NCBI RefSeq assembly: GCF_000721495.1
Contig: NZ_JOHY01000029.1
Coordinates: 14,348-78,347, forward strand
Direction of reading: 5' to 3'
Source: Streptomyces sp. NRRL F-5123
GTDB taxonomy: Bacteria; Actinomycetota; Actinomycetes; Streptomycetales; Streptomycetaceae
Length of the DNA: 64,000 nucleotides
Position 1 is the first letter of the stretch. Each line of letters starts with the position of its first letter. Shown piece after piece: positions 1 through 8,346 of the stretch. A program made the position numbers and the translations under genes. The notes beneath the pieces are model-generated. The model worked only from the letters and a program-made list of their open reading frames with translations, was not told the DNA's origin and did no database searches.

Positions 1-427
1 CCGGGTTGAAGCTGGCGCCCCACGACAGCGGTACGGGGTAGGCGGTCGCGCCCCAGGTCGCGAAGCCGGCCAGGCACTCCTCGTGCGCGACGGCCGGGAT
101 GCCGAAACGGTTCGCCGCCGCGATGCTCCGCTGCGTGCGCAGCAGTGACAGCGCGCCGAGCGCCGGGTCGACCGGCGCGGTCCCGTACGACCTGGTCAGC
201 TGGCCGAGACCCTGCGGCAGCAGGCTCTCAAGGGTGACCGGTTCCTCCATCTCGTGCTGGTACGGGGCGACCTCGCCGCCCTCGTCGGACGCACCCACCC
301 AGATCCCGAACAGCTGCGCGACCTTCTCCTGCACGGTCATCGCCGCGATCAGCGCATCCGCCCGGACTTCCGGGGCGAGGGAGGTGTCCCTCCAGGGGGG
401 AGTAGCGGACTTAGTCTCTTCGGCCAT
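1..427 (-). CDS. bxlA: GH3 beta-xylosidase, N-terminal part (runs off left edge)
   Basis: About 142 N-terminal residues are visible; the 3' part lies outside the window. The reading MAEETKSATPPWRDTSL..., then SLLPQGLGQLTRSYGTAP and AAANRFGIPAVAHEECL, matches the start of glycoside hydrolase family 3 beta-xylosidases of Streptomyces, cytoplasmic enzymes that split xylobiose and short xylo-oligosaccharides. It is the last visible gene of a binding protein-permease-permease-hydrolase operon, the same order as the known bxlEFGA operon. An in-frame GTG at 439 overlaps the stop of the upstream permease (GTGA). GGAGG lies 3 nt before that GTG and 15 nt before the ATG, so the start is not settled. 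Family is clear; xylan specificity is inferred from the neighbours. Confidence 0.8.
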   Translation of the reverse strand, partial: MAEETKSATPPWRDTSLAPEVRADALIAAMTVQEKVAQLFGIWVGASDEGGEVAPYQHEMEEPVTLESLLPQGLGQLTRSYGTAPVDPALGALSLLRTQRSIAAANRFGIPAVAHEECLAGFATWGATAYPVPLSWGASFNP

Positions 428-435
428 GGTGCCGG

Positions 436-1254
436 TCACTTTCCTCCGACGCCCATGAGTCCCTGGACCAGGGCACGGCGGGCGAACAGGTAGACGATGA
501 AGATGGGCAGCATCGACAGCACGACCGCGGCCAGCAGACCGGGGACATCGATGCCGTGCTCGGTCTGGAACTGGAACAGGCCCATGGTGATGACCCGCGA
601 CTTGTCGGTCTGGGTCAGGACCAGCGGGAAGAGGAAGCCGTTCCACGCCTGGAGGGCGGAGAAGACCACGATGGTGGACAGACCGCTCTTGGACAGCGGC
701 ACCACCAGCTGGAAGAACGTCCGCATCGGCGAGGCGCCGTCCATGGCCATGGCCTCGTACAGCTCGGAGTTGATCTCCCGCATCACGCCGGTCAGGACCA
801 GCGCGCAGACCGGCAGCGAGAACGCGGCGGTCGGCAGGATGAGGCCGATGAGGTTGTCGTACAGGCCGGCCTTGGTGATGACGTAGAACATCGGGATGAT
901 CACCGCCTGCGACGGGATCGCCAGGCCGAGCAGGAACAGCCGGAAGACACCGGTGGTGGTCTTGCCCTGGCTGCGCACGATCGCGTACGACAGCGGCGGG
1001 ATCAGCACCAGCACGATCGCCACGACGGCCACCGTGACCAGGACCGTGTTCAGGAAGAAGTGCCCGAACCCGTTGGAGAAGTCCTGGGTGTAGTTCGACA
1101 GCGTGAAGTGCTTCGGCCAGGACAGCGGGCCGTTGGCCGCGTAGTCCGAACGGCTCTGCAGGGTCGCCGCGAGCATCACGTACAGCGGCAGGCCGATCAG
1201 GACCAGCCAGACGAGCGAGCCGAAGCCGGCGAGGTAATTGGGACGGCGCTTCAT
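436..1254 (-). CDS. bxlG: ABC sugar transporter permease (MalG type)
   Basis: 272-residue inner-membrane permease of the carbohydrate-uptake (CUT1) ABC family. It starts MKRRPNYLAGFGSLVWLVL with a first membrane helix, and carries the EAA-loop motif that contacts the ATPase (EAMAMDGASPMRTFFQ, residues about 175-190). The ATG overlaps the stop of the preceding permease as TGATG, so the two are translationally coupled. No ATPase gene is present; as in many Streptomyces sugar importers the shared MsiK-type ATPase encoded elsewhere is probably used. Substrate by context: xylobiose or related oligosaccharides. Confidence 0.85.
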   Translation of the reverse strand: MKRRPNYLAGFGSLVWLVLIGLPLYVMLAATLQSRSDYAANGPLSWPKHFTLSNYTQDFSNGFGHFFLNTVLVTVAVVAIVLVLIPPLSYAIVRSQGKTTTGVFRLFLLGLAIPSQAVIIPMFYVITKAGLYDNLIGLILPTAAFSLPVCALVLTGVMREINSELYEAMAMDGASPMRTFFQLVVPLSKSGLSTIVVFSALQAWNGFLFPLVLTQTDKSRVITMGLFQFQTEHGIDVPGLLAAVVLSMLPIFIVYLFARRALVQGLMGVGGK

Positions 1255-2210
1255 CACAGTCCCTCCGACGAGCTGCGCATCTTGTCGTATCCGGAGAACT
1301 TGACGATGACGAGCGAGATGATCGTGGCGATCACGACCAGGACCATGGCGATGGCCGAGCCGTAGCCGAAGTCGAAGTTCTTGAACGCCTGTACGTAGGA
1401 GTAGTACGGCGTGGTCGTGGTGTCCGTGCCGGGACCGCCCTGGGTCAGGATCAGCACGGTGTCGAACACGGTCATGCCGCCCACCACCATGAGGATCATC
1501 GAGGTGACCATGGTGGTGCGCAGCTGCGGCAGCGTGATGGACCAGAACTGCCGGAAGCGCCCGGCGCCGTCGATCGCCGCGGCCTGGTAGAGCACCTGCG
1601 GGATCGCGCGGGCCGCACCCTGGTAGATCAGGGTGTGGAACGGCGTGTACTGCCACGCGCCGACGAAGATCAGCACGCCGATGGACGTGCCCTGGTGACC
1701 GAAGAGGTTGCCGTCGCCGAACAGCCACTTGGCCTGGGACGGAATACCGAAGTTCGGGTCGAGCAGGGCGCGCCACAGGATGGAGATCGCTGTCGCCGAC
1801 AGCAGCAGCGGGATGAAGTAGATCGCGGACAGGATCGCCCGGTTGCGCTGCTTGCCGGCCGCCCACACGCCGAGCAGGATGCTCAGCGGGGTCTGGACGA
1901 CGACGCCGAGCACCGTGACCATCAGGGTGAGCCAGATGCTCTGCAGCATCACGTGGTCGTGGAACAGCGTCTTCCAGTTGTCCACGCCGGTGAAGGACAG
2001 GGAGCTGATGCCGTCCCAGTTGGAGAAGGACAGCACCGCCACCATGACCAGCGGCAGGACGGCGAACAGCATGAAGAACAGGGTGGCGGGCGCCGCCCAG
2101 GCAAAGCCTGGGCGGGCCACGGAGGCGCCGGACCTGCGGCCCGGCCGGCCGGCGCCGGCCCGGAGTACGGGCCGGCGCTTCTCCACCCTGGGTGAATCAG
2201 TGGTGGTCAT
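1254..2210 (-). CDS. bxlF: ABC sugar transporter permease (MalF type)
   Basis: 318-residue CUT1-type permease. A basic, Gly/Pro-rich N-terminal tail precedes a first membrane helix (PATLFFMLFAVLPLVMVAV). The conserved EAA-type loop appears as YQAAAIDGAGRFRQFWSITL in the last third. The ATG lies 14 nt after the stop of the binding-protein gene and was chosen because the following residues (MTTTDSPRVEKRR) look like an ordinary cytoplasmic start. Partner of the downstream MalG-type permease and the upstream lipoprotein. Confidence 0.85.
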   Translation of the reverse strand: MTTTDSPRVEKRRPVLRAGAGRPGRRSGASVARPGFAWAAPATLFFMLFAVLPLVMVAVLSFSNWDGISSLSFTGVDNWKTLFHDHVMLQSIWLTLMVTVLGVVVQTPLSILLGVWAAGKQRNRAILSAIYFIPLLLSATAISILWRALLDPNFGIPSQAKWLFGDGNLFGHQGTSIGVLIFVGAWQYTPFHTLIYQGAARAIPQVLYQAAAIDGAGRFRQFWSITLPQLRTTMVTSMILMVVGGMTVFDTVLILTQGGPGTDTTTTPYYSYVQAFKNFDFGYGSAIAMVLVVIATIISLVIVKFSGYDKMRSSSEGL

Positions 2211-2224
2211 TTCTGGATCCCGGT

Positions 2225-3523
2225 TCAGGACGTGGGCAGGGCCTGCATGGCCTTGATGAACCCGTCGGCGTCGAGCTTGCCGTCGAAGAACTGCTGCACC
2301 GCGGTGTGCATCGCGTTGGCGGCCGACTGCGGGTAGGCCTGGTCCCACGAGAGCTGGAAGGACGGCGCGGCCTTCACGAGGTCGTACTGGTACTTCGCGT
2401 AGGCCGGGTCGGCGGCCTGGTCCAGGAAGTTCGTGGTGTTGGTGGTGGTCGGCAGGTTGCCGATCGCCACGTGGGCCTTCACGAACTCGTCGCTGTACTG
2501 CAGCTTCAGGAACTGCGCGATGGCGTCGGCGTGCTTGGTCTTCTTGAGGACCGAGTAGTAGTTGTTCGTGTTGCCGACGATGTCGGTCTGGTCGCCCTTG
2601 CCGTCCGGGACGGTCGGGAAGCTGCTGTAGCCCAGACCGGTCTTGGCGAAGTCAGGGTTGTCCTGCTGCTGCTGCGAGTAGTACCAGGAGCCCATGAGCT
2701 CGAAGGCAGCCTTGTTCTGCGCGACCAGCGCGACCGAGCCGCCGTCGGTGTACTTGACCGAGTCGAAGTTGCTGCCGAAGGCGCCCGCGTCGATCAGTTC
2801 CTTGAGCTTGCCGAGCGCCGCGCGGCTCTCCGGCGTGTCCCAGGCGGACTTGTCGCCGCCGAGGGCCTTGTCGAACAGGCCCGGGCCGGCCATGCGGTCG
2901 TACATGTACTCGTACCACATGAGGGTCGGCCACTGGTCGCCGCCACCGAGGGCGATCGGGGTGATCTTCTTGGCCTTGAGGACCTTGACCGCGTTGATCA
3001 GGTCGTCCCAGGTCTTCGGCGCGGCCAGACCGTTGTCGGCCAGGACCTTCTTGTTGTTGAACAGCATGACGGGCTGGGTGCCGCGCATGGGGATGCCGTA
3101 GGACTTGCCGTCGACCACAGCGCCGTTGAACACCGAAGGCAGGAACTGCGACTTCAGGTTGGGGTCCTTGGCGATCATGTCGTCGAGCGGCAGGAGGAGG
3201 CCGGCCTTGACGAAGGGCGCGATGCTGCCGCCGCCCCAGTTGAAGAAGACGTCCGGGGCCTGCTTGGTGTTGATGATCGTCTGCAGCTTGGTCTGGTAGT
3301 CCGCACCAGGGATCGTCTGCAGCTTCGCCTTGACCTTCGACGTCTTGTTGAAGGTGTCGACGATCTGCTTCTCGACCTTGTTGCTCGCGTCACCGTAGAC
3401 GAGCACCGTGAAGCTGCCAGAGCTGCTGCTGCTGGAGCTGCCACCGCCGCACGCGGCCAGCGTCAGCCCGAGGGCGAGTACCACGCTGCCGGCCACAGCA
3501 CGGGGAAGCCATCTCTTCTTCAT
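2225..3523 (-). CDS. bxlE: Sugar-binding lipoprotein of an ABC importer
   Basis: 432 residues, first gene of the minus-strand operon. The N-terminus has basic residues (MKKRW), a hydrophobic stretch and the lipobox LAAC near residue 25, followed by a Gly/Ser linker, so it is a secreted lipoprotein anchored outside the membrane. The body reads as a family 1 extracellular solute-binding protein (DVFFNWGGGSIAPFVKAG, YGIPMRGTQPVMLFNN). The ATG is preceded by an AAAGG ribosome site. Context makes it the xylobiose/xylo-oligosaccharide receptor (BxlE type); this is inference. Confidence 0.85.
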   Translation of the reverse strand: MKKRWLPRAVAGSVVLALGLTLAACGGGSSSSSSSGSFTVLVYGDASNKVEKQIVDTFNKTSKVKAKLQTIPGADYQTKLQTIINTKQAPDVFFNWGGGSIAPFVKAGLLLPLDDMIAKDPNLKSQFLPSVFNGAVVDGKSYGIPMRGTQPVMLFNNKKVLADNGLAAPKTWDDLINAVKVLKAKKITPIALGGGDQWPTLMWYEYMYDRMAGPGLFDKALGGDKSAWDTPESRAALGKLKELIDAGAFGSNFDSVKYTDGGSVALVAQNKAAFELMGSWYYSQQQQDNPDFAKTGLGYSSFPTVPDGKGDQTDIVGNTNNYYSVLKKTKHADAIAQFLKLQYSDEFVKAHVAIGNLPTTTNTTNFLDQAADPAYAKYQYDLVKAAPSFQLSWDQAYPQSAANAMHTAVQQFFDGKLDADGFIKAMQALPTS

Positions 3524-3532
3524 CGTCCAGCC

Positions 3533-3562
3533 TTTCGAAATGTTTCGGCATCCTCGCCGAAA
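3533..3562. promoter_or_regulatory. Nested inverted repeats, probable BxlR operator
   Basis: Just upstream of the binding-protein ATG there are three overlapping inverted repeats: TTTCGAAA (3533-3540), CGAAA-TG-TTTCG (3536-3547) and TTTCGGC-N6-GCCGAAA (3543-3562). A further TTCGAA lies at 3594-3599. As I recall, BxlR of S. thermoviolaceus binds CGAA/TTCG inverted repeats, so these are good candidates for LacI-family operator sites in the divergent promoter region. Confidence 0.6.
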
Positions 3563-3665
3563 ATTGCTGCGCGGTGTGACGCTATGGCGCAGCTTCGAAA
3601 CGGTCAACCCTCGGGCTCCGGGTTATCAAAGCGTTACGCGCAGATGTGTCGTACGCTGCGCTCTT

Positions 3666-4691
3666 ATGGATGAAGAGGTGGACGAGAGTCGGGTCACGCT
3701 CGCCCAGGTCGCCGAAACTGCCGGGGTCTCCGTCTCGACAGTTTCGAAAGTGCTGAACGGGCGTCAGGACGTCTCGGCGCTGACGAGGTTGAAAGTTGAA
3801 CGACTCCTGGAGCTGCACGGATACCGCCGGACGACCCGTGGCGGATCCGAGGCGCCCCTGATCGAGATCGTCTTCCACGAGCTGGACGCCATCTGGGCCA
3901 TGGAGCTGATCCTGGGCGTCGAGAAGGTCGCCAAGGAGATCGGCGGCAGCGTGGTGCTCACCGAGAGCGGGACCCGCCACTCGCCGGACAACGAGTGGAT
4001 CGAGGGGGTCCTGCGGCGCCGCCCGATGGGCGTGATCCTGGTCTTCTCGGCGCTGCCCCACGAGTTCAAGCAGCAGCTCAGGAGCCGTTCGATCCCTTTT
4101 GTGATCATCGATCCGGCCGGCGACCCGGAGCCCGACGTGCCCTCGGTGGGGTCGGCGAACTGGTCCGGCGGTCTCGCCGCGACCCGGCATCTGATCGAAC
4201 TCGGACACCGCCGTGTCGGAATAATCACAGGGCCCGAGGACATGATGTGCTCGCTCGCCCGGCTGGACGGCTTCCGCTCGGCCATGACGACCGCCGGTCT
4301 CGACATCGACCCCGACCTCATCGCCTTCGGTGACTTCCACGTCGAGGGCGGCTACGAGCAGGCGATGCGGATGCTGGGCCGCCCCGACCGGCCCACCGCG
4401 ATCTTCGCCGGCAGCGACCTGCAGGCCATCGGCGTCCTGGAGGCGGCGGGTGCGCACGGGCTGCGCACCCCCGTCGACCTCTCGGTGGTCGGCTACGACG
4501 ACGTCGCCGTCGCCCAGTGGTCCCGCCCGGCCCTGACCACCGTGCGCCAGCCGCTGCGGCGGATGGCCGAGGAGGCCTCGCGGATGATGCTGCGGCTGCG
4601 CGCGGCGCCCGGCAGCACGTCCACCACCCGCATGGAGCTCGCCACCAGCCTGGTCATCCGGCGCAGCACCGCGCCGCCGCCGTCGGCCTGA
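3666..4691 (+). CDS. bxlR: LacI-family transcriptional repressor
   Basis: 341 residues. The N-terminal LacI helix-turn-helix (VTLAQVAETAGVSVSTVSKV, about residues 10-29) is followed by the hinge and a periplasmic-binding-protein-like effector domain (GHRRVGIITGPEDMM, TAIFAGSDLQAIGVLEA). It is transcribed divergently from the sugar importer/GH3 operon, 142 bp away, with CGAAA/TTTCG inverted repeats between. Probable sugar-relieved repressor of that operon. The ATG at 3666 was chosen because MDEEVDESRVTLAQ is the usual short lead into the HTH; longer in-frame forms would cover the promoter region. Confidence 0.85.
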   Translation: MDEEVDESRVTLAQVAETAGVSVSTVSKVLNGRQDVSALTRLKVERLLELHGYRRTTRGGSEAPLIEIVFHELDAIWAMELILGVEKVAKEIGGSVVLTESGTRHSPDNEWIEGVLRRRPMGVILVFSALPHEFKQQLRSRSIPFVIIDPAGDPEPDVPSVGSANWSGGLAATRHLIELGHRRVGIITGPEDMMCSLARLDGFRSAMTTAGLDIDPDLIAFGDFHVEGGYEQAMRMLGRPDRPTAIFAGSDLQAIGVLEAAGAHGLRTPVDLSVVGYDDVAVAQWSRPALTTVRQPLRRMAEEASRMMLRLRAAPGSTSTTRMELATSLVIRRSTAPPPSA

Positions 4692-4697
4692 TCACGA

Positions 4698-4723
4698 GGT
4701 CACCCGCCCGGGGGCGGATGACC
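4698..4723 (+). terminator. Hairpin after the LacI gene
   Basis: Inverted repeat GGTCACCCGCCC / GGGCGGATGACC (one mismatched position), 2-nt gap, starting 6 nt after the repressor stop and 28 nt before the next ATG. Likely factor-independent terminator typical of high-GC genomes (no U-tract). Confidence 0.45.
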
Positions 4724-4751
4724 CGGGGCGTCGAGCGGTATTTTTGAACAT

Positions 4752-5939
4752 ATGCCCCTGAACGGTGCATCCGACGGCACGCATCTGCCGAGGGTCGCCT
4801 ACTCGACGACGGCCCGGCTGGCGGCCGCGCTGCTGCTGCTCGGGCTGCTGCTGGTCGTCGACGTCGCCGGCGGGGAGCGGATCAGGATCGGCGGGCTCAT
4901 GGTGGGGGTGCCCGCGCTGTCGGCGGTCTTCCTCGGCCCCTGGGCCGTCCTGCTGCTGGTCGCCGCCACCTTCCCGTGCCTGGCGATCGCGGCCTGGAAC
5001 AACGGTCAGCTCGACGCGGTGAACTTCCCCGTCGTCATGGCCACCACCACCCTCATCGGCGGCGCGTCCGTGCTGGCCGCCGCCGTCCGGCAGCGCCGCG
5101 AACGCGAGCTGGCCCAGGCCAGGTGGGTCGCCGCGGTCACCCAGCGGGCCCTGCTGCGCCCGCTGCCGTCCCGGCTCGGCCCGCTCGCCATCGCGTCCAC
5201 CTACCTCGCCGCCGACCGCGAGGCGGCCATCGGCGGTGACCTCTACGCCGCCGCGGACCTCGGCGGCGGCCGCATCCGCGTGATGGTCGGCGACGTCCAG
5301 GGCAAGGGCATGGCCGCCGTGGAGGTCACCGGCATGCTGCTGGCCGCCTTCCGCCGCAGCGCCCGCCACCGCACCCCACTGCGCGCGCTGCCCGCGGACC
5401 TCGACGAGAGCCTGCGTGACGACCTCACCGACCTCACGGACTCCGCGGAACTCCCGCTGGAACCGCTGCCCCCGCCGCCCTCCGCACACGAGCCCGAGCC
5501 CGCGGCGGCTCCCGTCACCGCCGGCTTCCTGGAGCGCTTCGTGACGGCCGTGGTGGTCGACGTCGCCCCCGGCGGCGGAAGCATCAGCATCGTGAACTGC
5601 GGCCACCCGCCGCCGATCCTGCTGCACCGTGGCGAGGTCCTGCCGCTGGAGTCCGCGCACCCCGCGGTGCCGTTGGGCCTCGGCGACCTCACGCCGGAGA
5701 CCCAGCAGCTGGACACGTACGACCTCGCGGTCGGCGACGTGCTGCTGCTCTACACCGACGGTGTGATCGAGGCCAGGGACGACGACGGCGCCTTCTACCC
5801 GCTGACCGAGCGGCTCGTGCACTGGAGCGGCCTCGCCCCCGCCGACCTGCTCACCGCCCTGACCGCGGACCTGGCCCGGCACGTCGGCAGCCGCCTCGGC
5901 GACGACGTCGCGGTGGTGGCCCTGCAGCGGAGGGCGTGA
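4752..5939 (+). CDS. Membrane-anchored PP2C-type phosphatase (SpoIIE/RsbU family)
   Basis: 395 residues. Residues about 18-115 form three or four hydrophobic segments (AALLLLGLLLVVDVA, VFLGPWAVLLLVAATF), followed by an SpoIIE-type serine phosphatase domain. Metal-binding and core motifs are visible: GGDLYAAADL, GDVQGKGMAAVEVTGML, NCGHPPPILL, YTDGVIEARDDDG and GDDVAVVAL. Such enzymes dephosphorylate anti-anti-sigma factors, but no anti-sigma or STAS gene is adjacent, so the target is unknown. A Pro-rich insert (PLEPLPPPPSAHEPEP) sits inside the catalytic domain. No convincing Shine-Dalgarno site precedes the ATG. Confidence 0.8.
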   Translation: MPLNGASDGTHLPRVAYSTTARLAAALLLLGLLLVVDVAGGERIRIGGLMVGVPALSAVFLGPWAVLLLVAATFPCLAIAAWNNGQLDAVNFPVVMATTTLIGGASVLAAAVRQRRERELAQARWVAAVTQRALLRPLPSRLGPLAIASTYLAADREAAIGGDLYAAADLGGGRIRVMVGDVQGKGMAAVEVTGMLLAAFRRSARHRTPLRALPADLDESLRDDLTDLTDSAELPLEPLPPPPSAHEPEPAAAPVTAGFLERFVTAVVVDVAPGGGSISIVNCGHPPPILLHRGEVLPLESAHPAVPLGLGDLTPETQQLDTYDLAVGDVLLLYTDGVIEARDDDGAFYPLTERLVHWSGLAPADLLTALTADLARHVGSRLGDDVAVVALQRRA

Positions 5940-6174
5940 CCGCACCCGCGCCGTCCCGGCCCGGCCGCGCGACCTGCCCGCAGCACCTGCACCGCGCCTC
6001 CGCAGCGGGGCGCCCACCGCCCACCGGGGGGTTTTCGGCGCGCCGCCGCGTGCCACGGGCGGCGCCCGGCCGCCCCGCGGTTAGTGTGCGCTGACCACCG
6101 GGCGGGGTGCCGTACCGCTCCGCGCGGCCCGTCCGTACGCCCGCCGACCGCACCCGCGGGCCGCGCCGTTCGTA

Positions 6175-6220
6175 TACGATCCGGGCGCGCCGCGGGCGCC
6201 GAGCCAGGAGGCGACCCATC
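6175..6220 (+). promoter_or_regulatory. Promoter -10, strong RBS and an ATC at the start position
   Basis: TACGAT (6175-6180, inside GTATACGAT) resembles a -10 box. A perfect AGGAGG follows at 6206-6211, then six bases and ATC (6218-6220), where a start codon is expected for the chloride-channel gene. No in-frame ATG/GTG lies between this site and codon 32 of the likely protein. The upstream in-frame GTG at 6107 would precede the -10 box. Confidence 0.45.
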
Positions 6221-7633
6221 AGCGAGCAGACCCCGGCCGCCCCCGCTCCCGCCACCCCCGCCGGCGCGGCGCCCGGCAGCCAGCCGAAGGAGGCCGACGC
6301 GCTGCGGGACATGCTGCGCCGGCCGCAGTACCGGCGGGCGCTGGTCTTCAGCGGGTTGATCGGCATCCCGGTGTCGCTCGTCGCCTTCTGGTTCCTGGCC
6401 GCCCTGCACGAGCTCCAGCACCTCATCTGGACCCAATGGCCGCACGACCTCGGCTACGACCGGGCGCCGTGGTGGTGGTCACTGGCCGGTGCGGCCGTCG
6501 CGGGCGCGGGCACCGCCCTGGTGGTGCTGCGCTTCCCCGGCCGCGGCGGGCACGTGCCGGTGGCCGGCCTGCACTCCGGCGGCGCCACCCCGGCATCGCT
6601 GCCGGGTGTGGTCCTCGCCGCGCTGTGCTGCCTGCCCTTCGGCGTCGTGCTCGGGCCCGAGGCGCCGCTCATTGCGCTCGGCGGCGGCCTGGCGCTGCTC
6701 TTCCGCGACCTGGTCCGCGCCCCCGCCACGCAGGCGAGCACCGCGCTGGTCGGCGCCGCGGGCGCCGCCGCGGCCATCGCCGCGATCTTCGGCAACCCGC
6801 TGGTGGCCGCCGTCATGCTGATGGAGGTCGCCGGTGTCGGCGGGCCCCAGCTCTTCGCCGTCATGCTGCCCGCGCTGCTGTCCAGCGGCGTCGGCGCGAT
6901 CGTCTTCACCGGCTTCGGCCACTGGACCGGGCTGAAGACCGGCAGCCTGGAGATCGGACTGCCCGCGCCCCCGCTGCTCGACGCCGGCGACGTGGTGTGG
7001 TCGGTGCTGATGGCCGCGCTCATCGCGGTCGTGATCCACTACGTCATGCTGGCCGGCCGCCGCACCGCGATCCTGGTCGCCGCCCACCCGCTGCGCAACA
7101 CGCTCCTCGCCGCGCTCGCCATGGGGAGCTGCGCCGCCGCGTACACCGGCATCACCGGGCGGTCGCCGACGGACGTCGCCCTGTCCGGGCAGTCCACGCT
7201 GCCGGACCTGGCCGCGCACCCGCACGCCTGGTCGGTGGGCGCGCTGGTCGCGGTGCTGGCCTTCAAGTCCGCGGGCTACGCGCTGAGCCTCGGCAGCCTG
7301 CGCGGCGGGCCGATCTTCCCCTCGCTCTTCCTCGGCGCGGCCTTCGGGGTGCTGCTCGCACCGCTGCCCGGCTTCGGCGTCGTGCCCGCCACGGCTGCGG
7401 GGATGGCCGCGGCGACGGCCGCCGCGATGCGGCTGCCGGTGAGCACCGTGGTGCTGGTGGCGCTGCTGCTCGGCCACACCGGCTCGCTGCCCGTGGTGGT
7501 GCTGGCAGCGGTGACCGCCTTCGTGATCATCGAACTGCTCCCCGAGGGCCCGCCCGTCCCGCCCTTCCGCGACCGCACCGGCTCCCGCGCGCCCTCCGGT
7601 CCGGCCTCCGGTCCGGCCTCCGGCTCCGGCTGA
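6218..7633 (+). CDS. ClC-family voltage-gated chloride channel/transporter
   Basis: 471 residues from the ATC placed after a perfect AGGAGG; other candidate starts are GTG 6107 and ATG 6311. Polytopic membrane protein of the ClC chloride channel or H+/Cl- antiporter family. Visible family motifs: AGLHSGGATPASLPG (anion-binding region), GPEAPLIALGGGLAL (equivalent of the GREGP filter, with the gating Glu kept), and GSLRGGPIFPSLFLGAAFG (third signature). The N-terminal ~35 residues are Ala/Pro-rich and poorly conserved-looking. The C-terminus ends in a Gly/Ser/Pro tail with no CBS domains. It converges on the response-regulator gene, the stops being 11 bp apart. Confidence 0.85.
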   Translation: MSEQTPAAPAPATPAGAAPGSQPKEADALRDMLRRPQYRRALVFSGLIGIPVSLVAFWFLAALHELQHLIWTQWPHDLGYDRAPWWWSLAGAAVAGAGTALVVLRFPGRGGHVPVAGLHSGGATPASLPGVVLAALCCLPFGVVLGPEAPLIALGGGLALLFRDLVRAPATQASTALVGAAGAAAAIAAIFGNPLVAAVMLMEVAGVGGPQLFAVMLPALLSSGVGAIVFTGFGHWTGLKTGSLEIGLPAPPLLDAGDVVWSVLMAALIAVVIHYVMLAGRRTAILVAAHPLRNTLLAALAMGSCAAAYTGITGRSPTDVALSGQSTLPDLAAHPHAWSVGALVAVLAFKSAGYALSLGSLRGGPIFPSLFLGAAFGVLLAPLPGFGVVPATAAGMAAATAAAMRLPVSTVVLVALLLGHTGSLPVVVLAAVTAFVIIELLPEGPPVPPFRDRTGSRAPSGPASGPASGSG

Positions 7634-7644
7634 GCGTCCGCCTC

Positions 7645-8346
7645 TCACCGGCCCGACGGCGTGACCAGGCCCGTCTCGTACGCCATGACGACCGCCTGGG
7701 TGCGGTCGCGCAGCCCCAGCTTGGCCAGGATCCGGCTCACATGCGTCTTGACGGTCTCCTCCGTGACCGTCAGCTGCGCGGCGATCTCCGCGTTGGACAG
7801 GCCCTGCGCGACCAGCCGCAGCACCTGCGTCTCGCGCGGGGTCAGCGCGGACAGCTCGGCGGACGGCCGGGCGGCGGGGGAGTCGGGGGCGGCGGCCGGG
7901 CGGAGGCGGGCGAACTCGGCGATCAGCCGGCGCGTCACGCCCGGTGCGAGCAGCGCCTCTCCCGCCGCGACGATCCGCACCGCCTCGAAGAGGCGCTCCG
8001 CCGTGACGTCCTTGAGCAGGAAGCCGCTCGCCCCGGCGCACAGCGCGTCGTAGACGTAGGCGTCCAGGTCGAACGTGGTCAGGATGAGCACCCGTGGCGC
8101 GGCGCCCTCCGCGGACGTCAGCCGCCGGGTCGCCTCGATGCCGTCCAGCACCGGCATCCGGACGTCCATCAGCACGACGTCGGGCGCCAGCTCGCCGCAC
8201 GCGGCCACGGCCTCGGCCCCGTCGCACGCCGTGCCGACGACGGTGAAGTCCTGCTGGGTGTCCAGCAGCGCCGCGAAGCCCGTCCGCACCACCTGGTGGT
8301 CGTCCGCGACGAGGACCCGCACCGGCGGCGGGGGAGCGGCGCTCAC
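7645..8346 (-). CDS. NarL/LuxR-type response regulator
   Basis: 233 residues. Receiver domain at residues about 9-125 with acidic pocket (VADDH), phospho-acceptor Asp61 in VLMDVRMPVLDG, and the conserved Lys in LLKDVTAE. A LuxR-type HTH at about 168-215 (LTPRETQVLRLVAQGLSNAE). The GTG start overlaps the stop of the kinase gene (GTGA), so the pair is translated together. The divergent ABC-2 exporter genes are a plausible target, as in many actinobacterial two-component systems; the target is inferred. Confidence 0.9.
   Translation of the reverse strand: MSAAPPPPVRVLVADDHQVVRTGFAALLDTQQDFTVVGTACDGAEAVAACGELAPDVVLMDVRMPVLDGIEATRRLTSAEGAAPRVLILTTFDLDAYVYDALCAGASGFLLKDVTAERLFEAVRIVAAGEALLAPGVTRRLIAEFARLRPAAAPDSPAARPSAELSALTPRETQVLRLVAQGLSNAEIAAQLTVTEETVKTHVSRILAKLGLRDRTQAVVMAYETGLVTPSGR

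Noticed and set aside
2192..3673. Long open frames on the strand opposite high-GC genes (e.g. 493 codons opposite the sugar-binding protein)
   Set aside because: They are typical antisense shadows in high-GC DNA: Val/Arg/Gly/Asp-rich, no family wording and no ribosome sites.
6107..6217. GTG 6107 as start of the chloride-channel gene
   Set aside because: The added 37 residues are mostly Arg/Pro, precede the likely -10 box and have no ribosome site; kept only as an alternative.
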